Positions 1 through 8,516 of a stretch of DNA of 10,153 nt are shown in pieces (positions within the stretch are counted from its first letter, which is position 1; every line of letters begins with the position of its first letter). This DNA is from Verrucomicrobiales bacterium (lineage in GTDB: Bacteria; Verrucomicrobiota; Verrucomicrobiia; Verrucomicrobiales; V1-33): assembly GCA_023253495.1 (NCBI GenBank), contig JALRGF010000247.1, positions 1-10,153 on the forward strand, given 5' to 3'. A model generated the notes under the pieces. That model made no database searches. It worked only from the letters and a program-made list of their open reading frames with translations, and was not told where the DNA came from. The position numbers were made by a program, and so were the translations under genes.

Positions 1-720
1 AACATCAATGACCGGGAATCGATGGCCCTCGCCACTGCGCTTCAGGGGACGCTGGTGGCCGGTGCGGAAACCGAGGACCTCGGCATCCGCCGCGCCCGCT
101 TCCAGGAACTCAAGGGCATCCGCATGCCCGCCGTCGTCTGCAACCTCGGCCGCCTCGGACACCCGGTCGAAGGCCGGAAACTCGGATCCGATCCGGCCTA
201 CCGCCGCCAGCTCGGCTGGGCGCTGGCCGCCGGCGTCGAGCGCTATGCCCGGGTCATGGCGACCGGGGCGCCGCCGCGCGAACGCGCGCTGAAATTCGCG
301 GAAGTGGAAGCCGGTCCGGTGGTGCGCGGTCCTGACGGCGGCGAGGTTGTGCATGTCAAAGCGGCCATCGCGCGGGGCCCCGGGGCGGGTGACATCGATC
401 CGACCAAAGTCACGCTGCAGATTTATTTCCTCGATTTTGTCAATGGCGAGGAGATTGACCTCAGCTCGTGCGACACGCCCGAGGTGCACTGGATTTCCGC
501 CCTGCCCGACTGGAAGTCGTCGGCCTGGGAGGAAGTGGATTTCACGTACCGGCAACCGGCCTTTGACGAGGCGCTGGCCGCCCAGCTCGGCCGGCGCACG
601 TACTACGGATTCGTGCTCCGCCTGATTTATGGCGATGAGCTGATGGATGAATATGCCGAGCCGGCGAACGTGAAGCGCGGTCTGGGGAATTTCACCGCGG
701 TGCTGCCGCGGCGCGGATGA
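1..720 (+). CDS. N-acetylmuramoyl-L-alanine amidase (Amidase_3-like), C-terminal part, catalytic Glu apparently lost
   Basis: The frame is open from the first base, so the N-terminus is outside the window and 239 residues are visible. Residues 1-90 follow the second half of the Amidase_3 fold. They show a helix with 'ESMALATALQ', then 'DLGIRRARFQELK' (family pattern RGv..A.f.VLr), then 'MPAVVCNLGRLGHPVE' (family pattern PavLvElGFlsNp.E), and the closing helix 'YRRQLGWALAAGVERYA'. Members of the family are zinc enzymes that cleave the MurNAc-L-Ala bond of peptidoglycan in the envelope. The glutamate of the LvExGF motif, needed for catalysis in the family, is Asn here (residue 48, nt 142-144), and the following GF.SN is LGRLGH. 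Residues from about 96 to 239 form a separate beta-rich C-terminal domain that I do not recognise. The gene converges on thrS. Family assignment is fairly sure; activity is doubtful, and a binding or regulatory role is possible. Confidence 0.72.
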   Translation, partial: NINDRESMALATALQGTLVAGAETEDLGIRRARFQELKGIRMPAVVCNLGRLGHPVEGRKLGSDPAYRRQLGWALAAGVERYARVMATGAPPRERALKFAEVEAGPVVRGPDGGEVVHVKAAIARGPGAGDIDPTKVTLQIYFLDFVNGEEIDLSSCDTPEVHWISALPDWKSSAWEEVDFTYRQPAFDEALAAQLGRRTYYGFVLRLIYGDELMDEYAEPANVKRGLGNFTAVLPRRG

Positions 721-747
721 GCGGGGAGGCAGCGACCCGGATGGAGG

Positions 748-761
748 GCCGGCGCACCGGC
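748..761. terminator. Small GC hairpin between the convergent amidase and thrS genes
   Basis: The 69-bp gap between the two convergent genes contains GCCGG, a CGCA loop and CCGGC, a perfect 5-bp stem that could form on either strand. There is no following T-tract in either direction, so it is at best a weak or factor-assisted bidirectional terminator. The rest of the gap shows nothing recognisable. Confidence 0.2.
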
Positions 762-789
762 TGCGGAGGCGGCTGGCGGGAGGCGGGTT

Positions 790-2670
<1,881 letters not shown>

Positions 2671-2812
2671 GAGGCGACAGGGAGGAAAGATGAAGGGGGA
2701 GGGGCCGAAGGAAAGCGGGAATGCCGATGGCATCGCGCCGCGGGGGGCGGGTCCCGGGGTGAGCACCGGCTCTTGCGCCGGGGCGTGGTCCGGGCGAGGA
2801 ATGGGTCTTTCC
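2671..2812. promoter_or_regulatory. Divergent upstream region of thrS and the tandem-ACT gene
   Basis: These 142 bp must hold the promoters for both divergent genes. I could not identify convincing -35/-10 boxes; the region is G-rich on the plus strand. It holds two short inverted repeats: ATGCC-GAT-GGCAT at 2721-2733 and CCGGC-TCTTGC-GCCGG at 2766-2781. The second lies just upstream of a GAGGA (2796-2800) that probably serves as ribosome binding site for the ACT gene. Another good Shine-Dalgarno (GGAGG, 2681-2685) precedes an in-frame ATG at 2690. The repeats could be operator or leader structures, but this is conjecture. Confidence 0.35.
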
Positions 2813-3268
2813 ATGGAAACTGAATCCGCCCTGCGCAGCGCCCCGGTGCGCCAGCTGTCCGTCTTCCTCCTCAACAAGGCCGGCACTCTGTTCGGAGTGC
2901 TCAAGCTGCTGCAGGATTCCGGCGTGCATGTGCTCGGCCTGACCGTGGAGGACTCCGTGGACGTCGCGGTGGTCCGTCTGATCACCAGCGACCCCGAGGC
3001 GGCCGAGACCCTGTTCATCGAAAAAGGCATCCCGTTCGGCAGCTGCGACATGCTCGTCATCGAACTGCCCGAAGGTGTGGCCGCCTTGAACAAGTCGCTG
3101 CACGGCCTGCTCACCGGCGAGACCAACATCCATTTTCTCTACCCGCTGCTGGTCCGCCCGCACGGCAAACCGACGCTGGCCATGCACGTCGAGGACATCG
3201 AAGTGGCGGCGCGCGTGCTGCAAGCGTCCGGTTTCCGGGTGCTGCAGCAGACGGATCTGTCGCGATAA
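2813..3268 (+). CDS. Small tandem ACT-domain protein (putative amino-acid sensor)
   Basis: This 151-residue cytoplasmic protein consists almost wholly of two ACT domains. The first begins at 'VRQLSVFLLNKAGTLFGVL' (about residue 12), with the typical beta strand, NKAG turn and helix, then 'VHVLGLTVEDS'. The second covers about 78-148 and ends 'HVEDIEVAARVLQASGFRVL'. No catalytic domain is attached. ACT domains generally bind amino acids at dimer interfaces, and stand-alone tandem-ACT proteins of this kind (COG4747 type) are largely uncharacterised. I chose the ATG at 2813 because the ACT fold begins about 12 residues later and GAGGA lies 12 nt upstream. ATGs at 2801 and 2690 are in frame, and the latter has a strong GGAGG at 4 nt, but they would add a low-complexity Gly/Pro/Ser leader. 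The gene is divergent from thrS and 18 nt upstream of the oxidoreductase gene, perhaps co-transcribed with it. A threonine- or amino-acid-sensing role is inference only. Confidence 0.85.
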   Translation: METESALRSAPVRQLSVFLLNKAGTLFGVLKLLQDSGVHVLGLTVEDSVDVAVVRLITSDPEAAETLFIEKGIPFGSCDMLVIELPEGVAALNKSLHGLLTGETNIHFLYPLLVRPHGKPTLAMHVEDIEVAARVLQASGFRVLQQTDLSR

Positions 3269-3286
3269 CGCCTCCTCCACCGCCCC

Positions 3287-4375
3287 ATGAACCGCCGCCA
3301 TTTTCTGAGGGCCGGAGCCGGGGGGGCGGCCGCCCTCACCGCTTCGCATCGCAGTGACGCCGCCCGCCCGGACGCCCGCCCGGACGCCGGTGCCGCGACC
3401 GCCGCCGCGGCCTCGAAGCCACCGATTCCGATCGGATTTCTCGGATCGACATATTCCCACGGTCCCGACAAGATCCGCCTGGTCCGGAATGCGCCGGAAT
3501 GGGAGCTGGTGGGCGTGTGCGAACCGAACGAGGCCGGACGCGCCGCGGTCGCCGCTCTCGGTGCGCCCCTTGTTTCGCGGGAGGACTTGCTGGCGCGCGC
3601 CGCAGTGGTGGCCGTGGAATCCGATGTCCGCGACCATGCCGCCCATGCCCTCATCGCGCTGCAGGCCGGCCGCCACGTGCACCTGGAAAAACCTCCGGCC
3701 GATCGCCTTGACGCCCTGCGCGCCGTGATCCGCGAGGCACGCCAGCGCGACCGCCTCCTCCAGGTCGGCTTCATGTGGCGGTATCATCCGGGATTTCAGG
3801 CGATCCGGGAAATGGTGCAGCGCGGCTGGCTGGGCGAGGTTTTTCAGATTCGCGGGTTTCTGGCCAGCCGGGTGCCGGCGGCGCGGCGCCGGGAATGGGC
3901 GGAATTCAAAGGCGGCGCGATGTTCGAGCTCGGGTGCCACCTCGTCGACGCCACCGTCCGCCTGCTCGGGCGCCCGCTCGCCGTCACCCCGGTTCTCCGG
4001 CGCCATGGAGCCTTTGACGACACCCTCGCCGACAACAATGTGGTGGTGCTTGAATACGCCCGCGCCACCGCCGTGCTCACCAATACCGCGCTCCAGGCCG
4101 GCGGCACGCCCCAGCGGTCGTTCCAGGTGCTGGGCCGCAATGGCACCGCCACCCTGATGCCGCTGGAGCCGCCCGCGCTGCGCGTCGATCTGCTGGAAGC
4201 CGCCGGCCCCTACCGCCGTGGCGACCAGGAAATCCCGATGCCCGAGTACCGCCGCTACCTCGGCGATTTTGCCGAGCTGGCGGCGGCGGTCCGCGGCGAG
4301 GCCGTGCTGGCGGCCGATCTCGACGTCGAAGAAAGCGTCGGCGAAACCGTGCTCCTGGCGTCCGGCATGGCGTGA
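3287..4375 (+). CDS. Gfo/Idh/MocA-family oxidoreductase with Tat-type N-terminus
   Basis: This 362-residue protein has an N-terminal twin-arginine motif ('NRRHFLRAGAGG', R3-R4) followed by a short Ala/Gly stretch, so export by the Tat pathway is likely. An Ala/Pro/Asp linker runs to about residue 45. The Rossmann domain then starts at 'IPIGFLGSTYSHG' (47-59), which is less canonical than GxGxxG. The family's EKP motif is 'HLEKPPA' (E134-K135), where the lysine is the usual catalytic residue. The C-terminal domain has 'GGAMFELGCHLVD' (209-221), matching the D.G.H..D signature except that the first Asp is Glu214; H218 and D221 are kept. Family members are NAD(P)-dependent sugar or cyclitol dehydrogenases, and periplasmic Tat-exported relatives are common in Verrucomicrobia and Planctomycetes. 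The substrate is unknown. No clear Shine-Dalgarno precedes the ATG. Close spacing (18 nt) suggests co-transcription with the ACT gene. The gene converges on the AAA_28 gene. Confidence 0.9.
   Translation: MNRRHFLRAGAGGAAALTASHRSDAARPDARPDAGAATAAAASKPPIPIGFLGSTYSHGPDKIRLVRNAPEWELVGVCEPNEAGRAAVAALGAPLVSREDLLARAAVVAVESDVRDHAAHALIALQAGRHVHLEKPPADRLDALRAVIREARQRDRLLQVGFMWRYHPGFQAIREMVQRGWLGEVFQIRGFLASRVPAARRREWAEFKGGAMFELGCHLVDATVRLLGRPLAVTPVLRRHGAFDDTLADNNVVVLEYARATAVLTNTALQAGGTPQRSFQVLGRNGTATLMPLEPPALRVDLLEAAGPYRRGDQEIPMPEYRRYLGDFAELAAAVRGEAVLAADLDVEESVGETVLLASGMA
3362..3385 (+). repeat. Perfect 12-bp tandem duplication (two copies) in the linker of the oxidoreductase
   Basis: The unit GCCCGCCCGGAC occurs twice without mismatch. 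It encodes a duplicated Ala-Arg-Pro-Asp in the disordered linker between the Tat signal and the Rossmann domain. Being a multiple of three, it leaves the frame intact and probably arose by replication slippage. Confidence 0.8.
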
Positions 4376-4399
4376 GGGCGAGGCCGGGCCCGGGGCGTG

Positions 4400-5119
4400 T
4401 CATCCGGGCTTCTGCTTCTGCTGCGGCGGCACCTCCCGCTGTTGCGCGGCGGCCAGTTCGGCGACCATGGCGTCCAACTCGGCCAGCCCGAAACTGATCT
4501 TTTTGAAGAACGACGCGTTGTGGCGCACCATGATAAACCGCGGGTGGCACTCCCAGAGCCGGCGCAGCTTGGCGTCGAGGACGGCGGCCTCCTCCAGCGA
4601 CTCAATCCGCACCGGGTTGCCGCCCTCGATGGCCAGGCCGCCGGCGGCCGCGCTTTCAAAAAAAATCACCCCGTCATACCGCGCCAGTTGTTCCTCGAGG
4701 GTGGTCCCGAGCGCGGTGAAAAACTCCCGCGTATCACCCGGCCAGTAGGCGGCTCCATCGACCGTCCCGCGGTCGCACAGCAGGATGCGGTCCGGATATC
4801 GGGCTGACTGGACGTCTTCGAGGTTGCGTTGGACGTGGTAGATCGCCTGTTGGGCGGCGTAGGCGCCGGGAGGGTCCGAGCAGCGGGGAAAGCCGCCGGA
4901 AAACACGAGAGTCGCCGCCTCCGGCACGATGACCACGCGCTCGCCGATCTCGCGCCGGAAGAGGTCGGCCGCGGTGGTTTTGCCGCCACCCGGCCCGCCG
5001 GTCAGCACGATGCGGCACCGGTGCGGGCGCTGGTTCGCCAGCCGCCGCTTCAGACGGACCCGGGCCCGCGGGGGGAGCAGGCCGTCGGCATTTTTCCGTG
5101 GAGGGGGTGGGGGAGTCAT
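4400..5119 (-). CDS. Small P-loop ATPase/kinase of the AAA_28 type
   Basis: This is a 239-residue P-loop NTPase. After a proline-rich start and a basic segment (residues 18-36) comes a beta strand and Walker A, 'VLTGGPGGGKTTA' (G41-T48). 'VIVPEAATLVFSGGFPR' (63-79) follows, and then a Walker B-like strand 'RILLCDRGTVDGAAYW' (111-126). The GGPG.GKTT plus E.A plus DRG..D pattern is typical of AAA_28 domains, a poorly known group near nucleotide kinases; only a minority of members have an assigned role. There is no signal peptide or membrane segment, so it is cytoplasmic. I chose the ATG at 5119 because it lies 29 nt after the pilT-like stop; the frame upstream to 5245 would run inside pilT. It is the last gene of the minus-strand operon, so it may act with the PilT-like motor, though the link could be only positional. 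The substrate is unknown. Confidence 0.82.
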   Translation of the reverse strand: MTPPPPPRKNADGLLPPRARVRLKRRLANQRPHRCRIVLTGGPGGGKTTAADLFRREIGERVVIVPEAATLVFSGGFPRCSDPPGAYAAQQAIYHVQRNLEDVQSARYPDRILLCDRGTVDGAAYWPGDTREFFTALGTTLEEQLARYDGVIFFESAAAGGLAIEGGNPVRIESLEEAAVLDAKLRRLWECHPRFIMVRHNASFFKKISFGLAELDAMVAELAAAQQREVPPQQKQKPG

Positions 5120-5148
5120 GGCTGGAGGCGGGTCGGGCGGTGGTCGGA

Positions 5149-6315
5149 TCAGGCTTTGGCAGCCGGCGGATTCATCAGGTTGGCGCGGAAGACATCTTCG
5201 GAAATGCGGCCGGCGCGGAAAACCGACATCAGACACTGGTCCCATTGCAGGTTGCCCTTGTAGCGCAGGGCGTCGGCCAGCGGGGTGGTCCCGCTTTGGT
5301 ACGCCCGCATGCCCGCAGCCACCGTGTGACTGGTATTCTGAAGGTATTCCGTGACCAGCACACGCCCGGAAAATCCCGTCAGCAGCGCCTGGGAGAGGAT
5401 GAACGTCAGCGTCTCACTGAGCCGGTTGAGGATCGCCGGGTGCTGGTCCTTCGGAAAAAATTCGAGAATCCGGTCGACCGTCTTGACCGCGCCGCGCGTG
5501 TGCAGCGTCGAGAGCACGAGGTGACCGGTCTGGGCCGCCTCGATGCAAGTTTCCATCGTTTCCCGGTCGCGGATTTCCCCGAGCAGGATGATGTGCGGCG
5601 CCTTGCGCAGGACTTCTTTGAGTCCGGTCTGATACGACAGCGTGTGCCGCCCGACCTCCTGCTGCGTGACCAGCGACGGCGCGGGAATCCGGCGCCCGGG
5701 CGTGTCCGGATCGTCCATCAGGGCGTCATACCGGTATTCGATCGGATCCTCCACAGTGACAATGTGCCTCGGAAAATGGCGGCGGACATAGTCGAGAATG
5801 GCCGCGAGGGTGGTCGATTTGCCCGACCCGGTCGGCCCGGTGATCAGCCCGAGCCCGAACCGCCGCTGCATCAATTCGCGCAGGCTGTCGGTGATCAGGG
5901 TGTCGATGCCCAGCGATTCGAGCCTGGAAATGTTGGCGCGCAGCATGCGGCAGGTGACCCCGAGGCCGCGTTCGCTGAAGTGGATCTGGACGCGCATGCG
6001 CACCGGCGAGCCGAGCGCCCCGGCATCGCAGCTGAAGTCCGCCACGCGCCGGTGGCGCAGCGCCGTCCAGAGTTGCTCCGTCCCCGTCACTTCCTCCCCG
6101 GTCCAGATGTCCACCGACTGCTGGCCGTACAGGGCCTCGGCGATGGCGGTAACCTGCCCGGCCGTCATCACGCCGGAGGACTCGGCAATTTCCATGCCCC
6201 GACTGGTATGCAGATAGGTCAGCGAATCCGCCCGGAACTGGATGTCGGAAATCTCGCGGTCGTGGTAGGCCTCGGCCAGCCGGCCGATGATGGGGTCTGG
6301 AGACAGGTGCGGCAT
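5149..6315 (-). CDS. PilT-like secretion/pilus hexameric ATPase (divergent)
   Basis: This 388-residue cytoplasmic motor belongs to the PilT/GspE superfamily. It shows Walker A 'GPTGSGKSTTL' (160-170), the Asp box 'TVEDPIEYRYD' (187-197), Walker B 'IILLGEIRDRET' (242-253) and the His box 'TGHLVLSTLHT' (263-273). The length suits PilT (about 345-390), and the N2 domain is short, unlike GspE/PilB. Differences from textbook PilT: the N-terminal SDLH motif is 'SDIQF' (23-27); about 13 extra residues follow the Asp box (about 197-214); and the C-terminal AIRNLIRE motif linked to pilus retraction is not recognisable around 328-340. Start: the ATG at 6315 begins the family-like sequence, while the frame upstream to 6828 is a shadow of the large pseudopilin gene. 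No clear Shine-Dalgarno. It sits 65 nt after the GspK-like gene and 29 nt before the AAA_28 gene, so it probably powers the assembly or disassembly of these pseudopilins. This is an inference. Confidence 0.9.
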   Translation of the reverse strand: MPHLSPDPIIGRLAEAYHDREISDIQFRADSLTYLHTSRGMEIAESSGVMTAGQVTAIAEALYGQQSVDIWTGEEVTGTEQLWTALRHRRVADFSCDAGALGSPVRMRVQIHFSERGLGVTCRMLRANISRLESLGIDTLITDSLRELMQRRFGLGLITGPTGSGKSTTLAAILDYVRRHFPRHIVTVEDPIEYRYDALMDDPDTPGRRIPAPSLVTQQEVGRHTLSYQTGLKEVLRKAPHIILLGEIRDRETMETCIEAAQTGHLVLSTLHTRGAVKTVDRILEFFPKDQHPAILNRLSETLTFILSQALLTGFSGRVLVTEYLQNTSHTVAAGMRAYQSGTTPLADALRYKGNLQWDQCLMSVFRAGRISEDVFRANLMNPPAAKA

Positions 6316-6372
6316 GAAAGAAAACAATAACCGGGGAAAGCGCGGGCGCGGCGGGTGGAGCCGGCACGGGCG

Positions 6373-6382
6373 TTTTTTTTTT
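6373..6382. other. Ten-base A/T homopolymer at the stop codon of the GspK-like gene
   Basis: The plus strand shows ten consecutive T. On the coding (minus) strand this is ten A, the first two of which complete the TAA stop of the large pseudopilin gene. It is the longest A/T run in this GC-rich window. It lies on the wrong strand to be the U-tract of a terminator for the operon. Its role is unknown. Confidence 0.6.
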
Positions 6383-8516
6383 ACCCGCCCTCCAGTTCCT
6401 CCACCACCACCAGCCAGTTCATCAGGTGAATGAAGGGGACTTCCGCCGGCACCCGCAGTGGTTTGAGGTCGGCCCGCACGTCGTCGCGGCGGGTCAGGGC
6501 GTTGCCGGACGTCAGGTCGAGCGGGCGCCATGGGGTGGCTCCGTTCAGGCTCAGGTTGTTGATCTGTCCCTCGACCACCGGCGGGTCCTCGCCGTCGGGT
6601 GATTCGTCCGAGGTTTCGTACGTATTGGTCCCGAAGCGCACCTCGGCCGCAAACAAGGCCACCGGTGGATAAAACCGTTCGCCCGCCGGCAGCCCGGACC
6701 CCGGCGGCACCGTCTCCAGCCACCGCATGTTCAGATCCCCGCCGATATACACGCGAAACGGCGCCACCATCGACACCCCGCGCCTCCCGAAAGACCGCAG
6801 GTCGTCCGCCTCCCTCAACACCACACACATGTCCTCCGGCACCGGTACGTCACCCGGGCCGTTGGGATTGAGGAACGCGGGCGGGCGGATCCGGTTGCCA
6901 GTGGTGCTTTCGGCCAGTTCCACGGCCATGCTGTGCAGGCCGTCGATCTGCGCCGTGTTCAAGACGTTCAGGCTCGCGACCCACGCGCGGACGCGGCCGA
7001 GGTGCAGCCCCATCCCGCGGCGCCCCGGATTGAGTATCGCGCCACCGACCACATACGGACTGACCCCGTCCGGCTCGAACGGCGTGGCTCCGGCGACCCA
7101 CGGGGCATAGCCGACCGAAGGCACACTTTCGCGCGACAAGCGGGCCAGCACCTGACCGCTCTGGCCGTCCCCGGGTTCGTAGCGGATTTCCAGTTCCGAC
7201 GGTTCCTGGACCTCGGCCGACAGCATCCGGGTCACCCGGACGACCAGGGTGCAGCGGTTTGCGCCGCGCACGTAGGTGTCCCAGCGCGTCCGCTCCTCCG
7301 GCGGCTGACGCCTCAGGAAAAGCGGACCGGGATTGAGCGAGCGGAAGCTCAGGCGCGAATGGTTGGCGGCCACCCCGACCGGCAGGCCGGCGTGCCGCTC
7401 CCACTCGGCCCGCTGGGCGACCGGCAACCGCCTCAGGTACTCGACCTGCAGCCGGTAGCGCGAGTCCAGGCCGTCGAAATCCGCGTCCTCTCCGCCGATC
7501 GACAGTCCCCCGATCACCACGTCCTCCTCGAGCACCACTCCGCGGCGCCCGGCCAGTCCGGCCGCCTGGGCGCCGGTGGTCAGGTTCAGTCCCCGGACAG
7601 TCAGCGAGTCCGCGAGCACGGAACCGGTCAGCCGGACCCTCTCCGGCTCCCACCGCTGCTCGGTCCCGCCCGGCCCCGCATGACTGCCGACCTGAGTGGC
7701 CCGCGACGCCTCGATCGGCAGCTGCGAAGGCACCTCGTACAGCGAAAGAACATATCGCTTGCGGCGTGGCGGGCCGCCGCGCGGGTCGGCATACGACACC
7801 TGAAAAGCCCACCAATTGCGCTTGGCCACGAACCGGCTGCGCCCGTCGCGGTCCGGTTCCGCGTAACGGAAGCGGATCGCCGGGTATTCGATGCGGTTGT
7901 ATTCCTGATTCCAGGCGTGCACGGGATCAAGCAGCTCCGGTGGCACCGCCCCCTCCCCATACCGCTTCGCCAACCCCACGACCGGCATGAGCGCCTCGGC
8001 CGCCGGTTCGGTTGAAACCAGCAATGGCGGCACCCGCCCGTCCAGACCAAGGCTGTGGAAGCGTGCCGCCTCCAGCGCGATGCCCGGAGTGACCCGCCCC
8101 GGCACCCCGTTGAGATCGGTGATGCTGAGCAGGCGATCGTCCTCGGCCACGTCCCCGCGGCGGCTGGCCAGCCGTTCCTCCGCGGTCAGCGGCGAGAACG
8201 CCGAGCCGGTGGCCCGCGCGATCACCTCCGTGAACAAGGCGTCCCAGGTCGACGCCGCGCCGGCGCCGGCCGCCTCGGTATCATAGCCGCCGCGCATCGC
8301 CTCCGCCGCCACCCCCGGGAGCCGCGCCACCAGTTCCCGCAGGAGGACTTCTTCGCGCTGGGCCCGATCCGTCTGCAACTGGCTTCCGGACGCCACCTCC
8401 ACCTTGATGGCGCCCTCCCGATAGACCATCAGCAGCCCGAACATCAGGATGACGGCCATCGCCGTGACCGCCAGCAGCGACACCGAGCCGCCGGATGACC
8501 GCGCGCGACGCCGCAT
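6381..8516 (-). CDS. Large GspK/PilX-like pseudopilin-associated protein
   Basis: This 711-residue protein is anchored by one N-terminal membrane segment. After the basic start 'MRRRARSSGG' comes a hydrophobic stretch at about 11-31 ('SVSLLAVTAMAVILMFGLLM'), then a charged helix ('QTDRAQREEVLLRELVARL'). This is the layout of GspK and PilX, which have a prepilin-like Gly-Gly and hydrophobic helix but no Glu at +5. The remaining 630 residues are a beta-rich extracytoplasmic region with no domain I recognise, far larger than GspK (about 330 residues). The size and genomic setting are reminiscent of Verru_Chthon cassette protein A, but I cannot confirm membership. Start: ATG at 8516 overlaps the upstream stop as TGATG; a GTG one codon earlier (8519, GTGA overlap) is equally possible, and both are served by GGAGG at 8526-8530. 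Translation is therefore coupled to the upstream prepilin gene. It probably sits at the tip of a pseudopilus. Confidence 0.72.
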   Translation of the reverse strand: MRRRARSSGGSVSLLAVTAMAVILMFGLLMVYREGAIKVEVASGSQLQTDRAQREEVLLRELVARLPGVAAEAMRGGYDTEAAGAGAASTWDALFTEVIARATGSAFSPLTAEERLASRRGDVAEDDRLLSITDLNGVPGRVTPGIALEAARFHSLGLDGRVPPLLVSTEPAAEALMPVVGLAKRYGEGAVPPELLDPVHAWNQEYNRIEYPAIRFRYAEPDRDGRSRFVAKRNWWAFQVSYADPRGGPPRRKRYVLSLYEVPSQLPIEASRATQVGSHAGPGGTEQRWEPERVRLTGSVLADSLTVRGLNLTTGAQAAGLAGRRGVVLEEDVVIGGLSIGGEDADFDGLDSRYRLQVEYLRRLPVAQRAEWERHAGLPVGVAANHSRLSFRSLNPGPLFLRRQPPEERTRWDTYVRGANRCTLVVRVTRMLSAEVQEPSELEIRYEPGDGQSGQVLARLSRESVPSVGYAPWVAGATPFEPDGVSPYVVGGAILNPGRRGMGLHLGRVRAWVASLNVLNTAQIDGLHSMAVELAESTTGNRIRPPAFLNPNGPGDVPVPEDMCVVLREADDLRSFGRRGVSMVAPFRVYIGGDLNMRWLETVPPGSGLPAGERFYPPVALFAAEVRFGTNTYETSDESPDGEDPPVVEGQINNLSLNGATPWRPLDLTSGNALTRRDDVRADLKPLRVPAEVPFIHLMNWLVVVEELEGG

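Noticed and set aside
2671..3129. Upstream extension of thrS by 153 codons
   Set aside because: The extension is antisense to the ACT gene and has no TGS-like sequence.
4376..4399. CCGGGCCCGG palindrome between the convergent oxidoreductase and AAA_28 genes as a terminator
   Set aside because: It is a short loopless palindrome with no T-tract, and such runs are expected by chance at this base composition.
5098..6330. Open frame of 410 codons on the plus strand opposite the PilT-like gene
   Set aside because: It is a shadow of the clear ATPase gene with all Walker motifs on the minus strand.
6340..6382. GC-rich stretch followed by ten T on the plus strand, looking like an intrinsic terminator
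   Set aside because: All genes around it are on the minus strand, where the tract is A, and no plus-strand transcript is expected to end there.
6316..6828. Upstream extension of the PilT-like gene, or a frameshifted fusion with the GspK-like protein through the A10 run
   Set aside because: The extension lies in another frame of the GspK-like gene. The TAA stop comes at the very start of the A run, so slippage inside the run cannot bypass it.
6933..8015. Open frame of 360 codons on the plus strand opposite the GspK-like gene
   Set aside because: Its translation is rich in Arg, His, Asp and Gln as expected of an antisense frame, with no motif or ribosome binding site. The minus-strand frame is longer and coupled to its neighbours.
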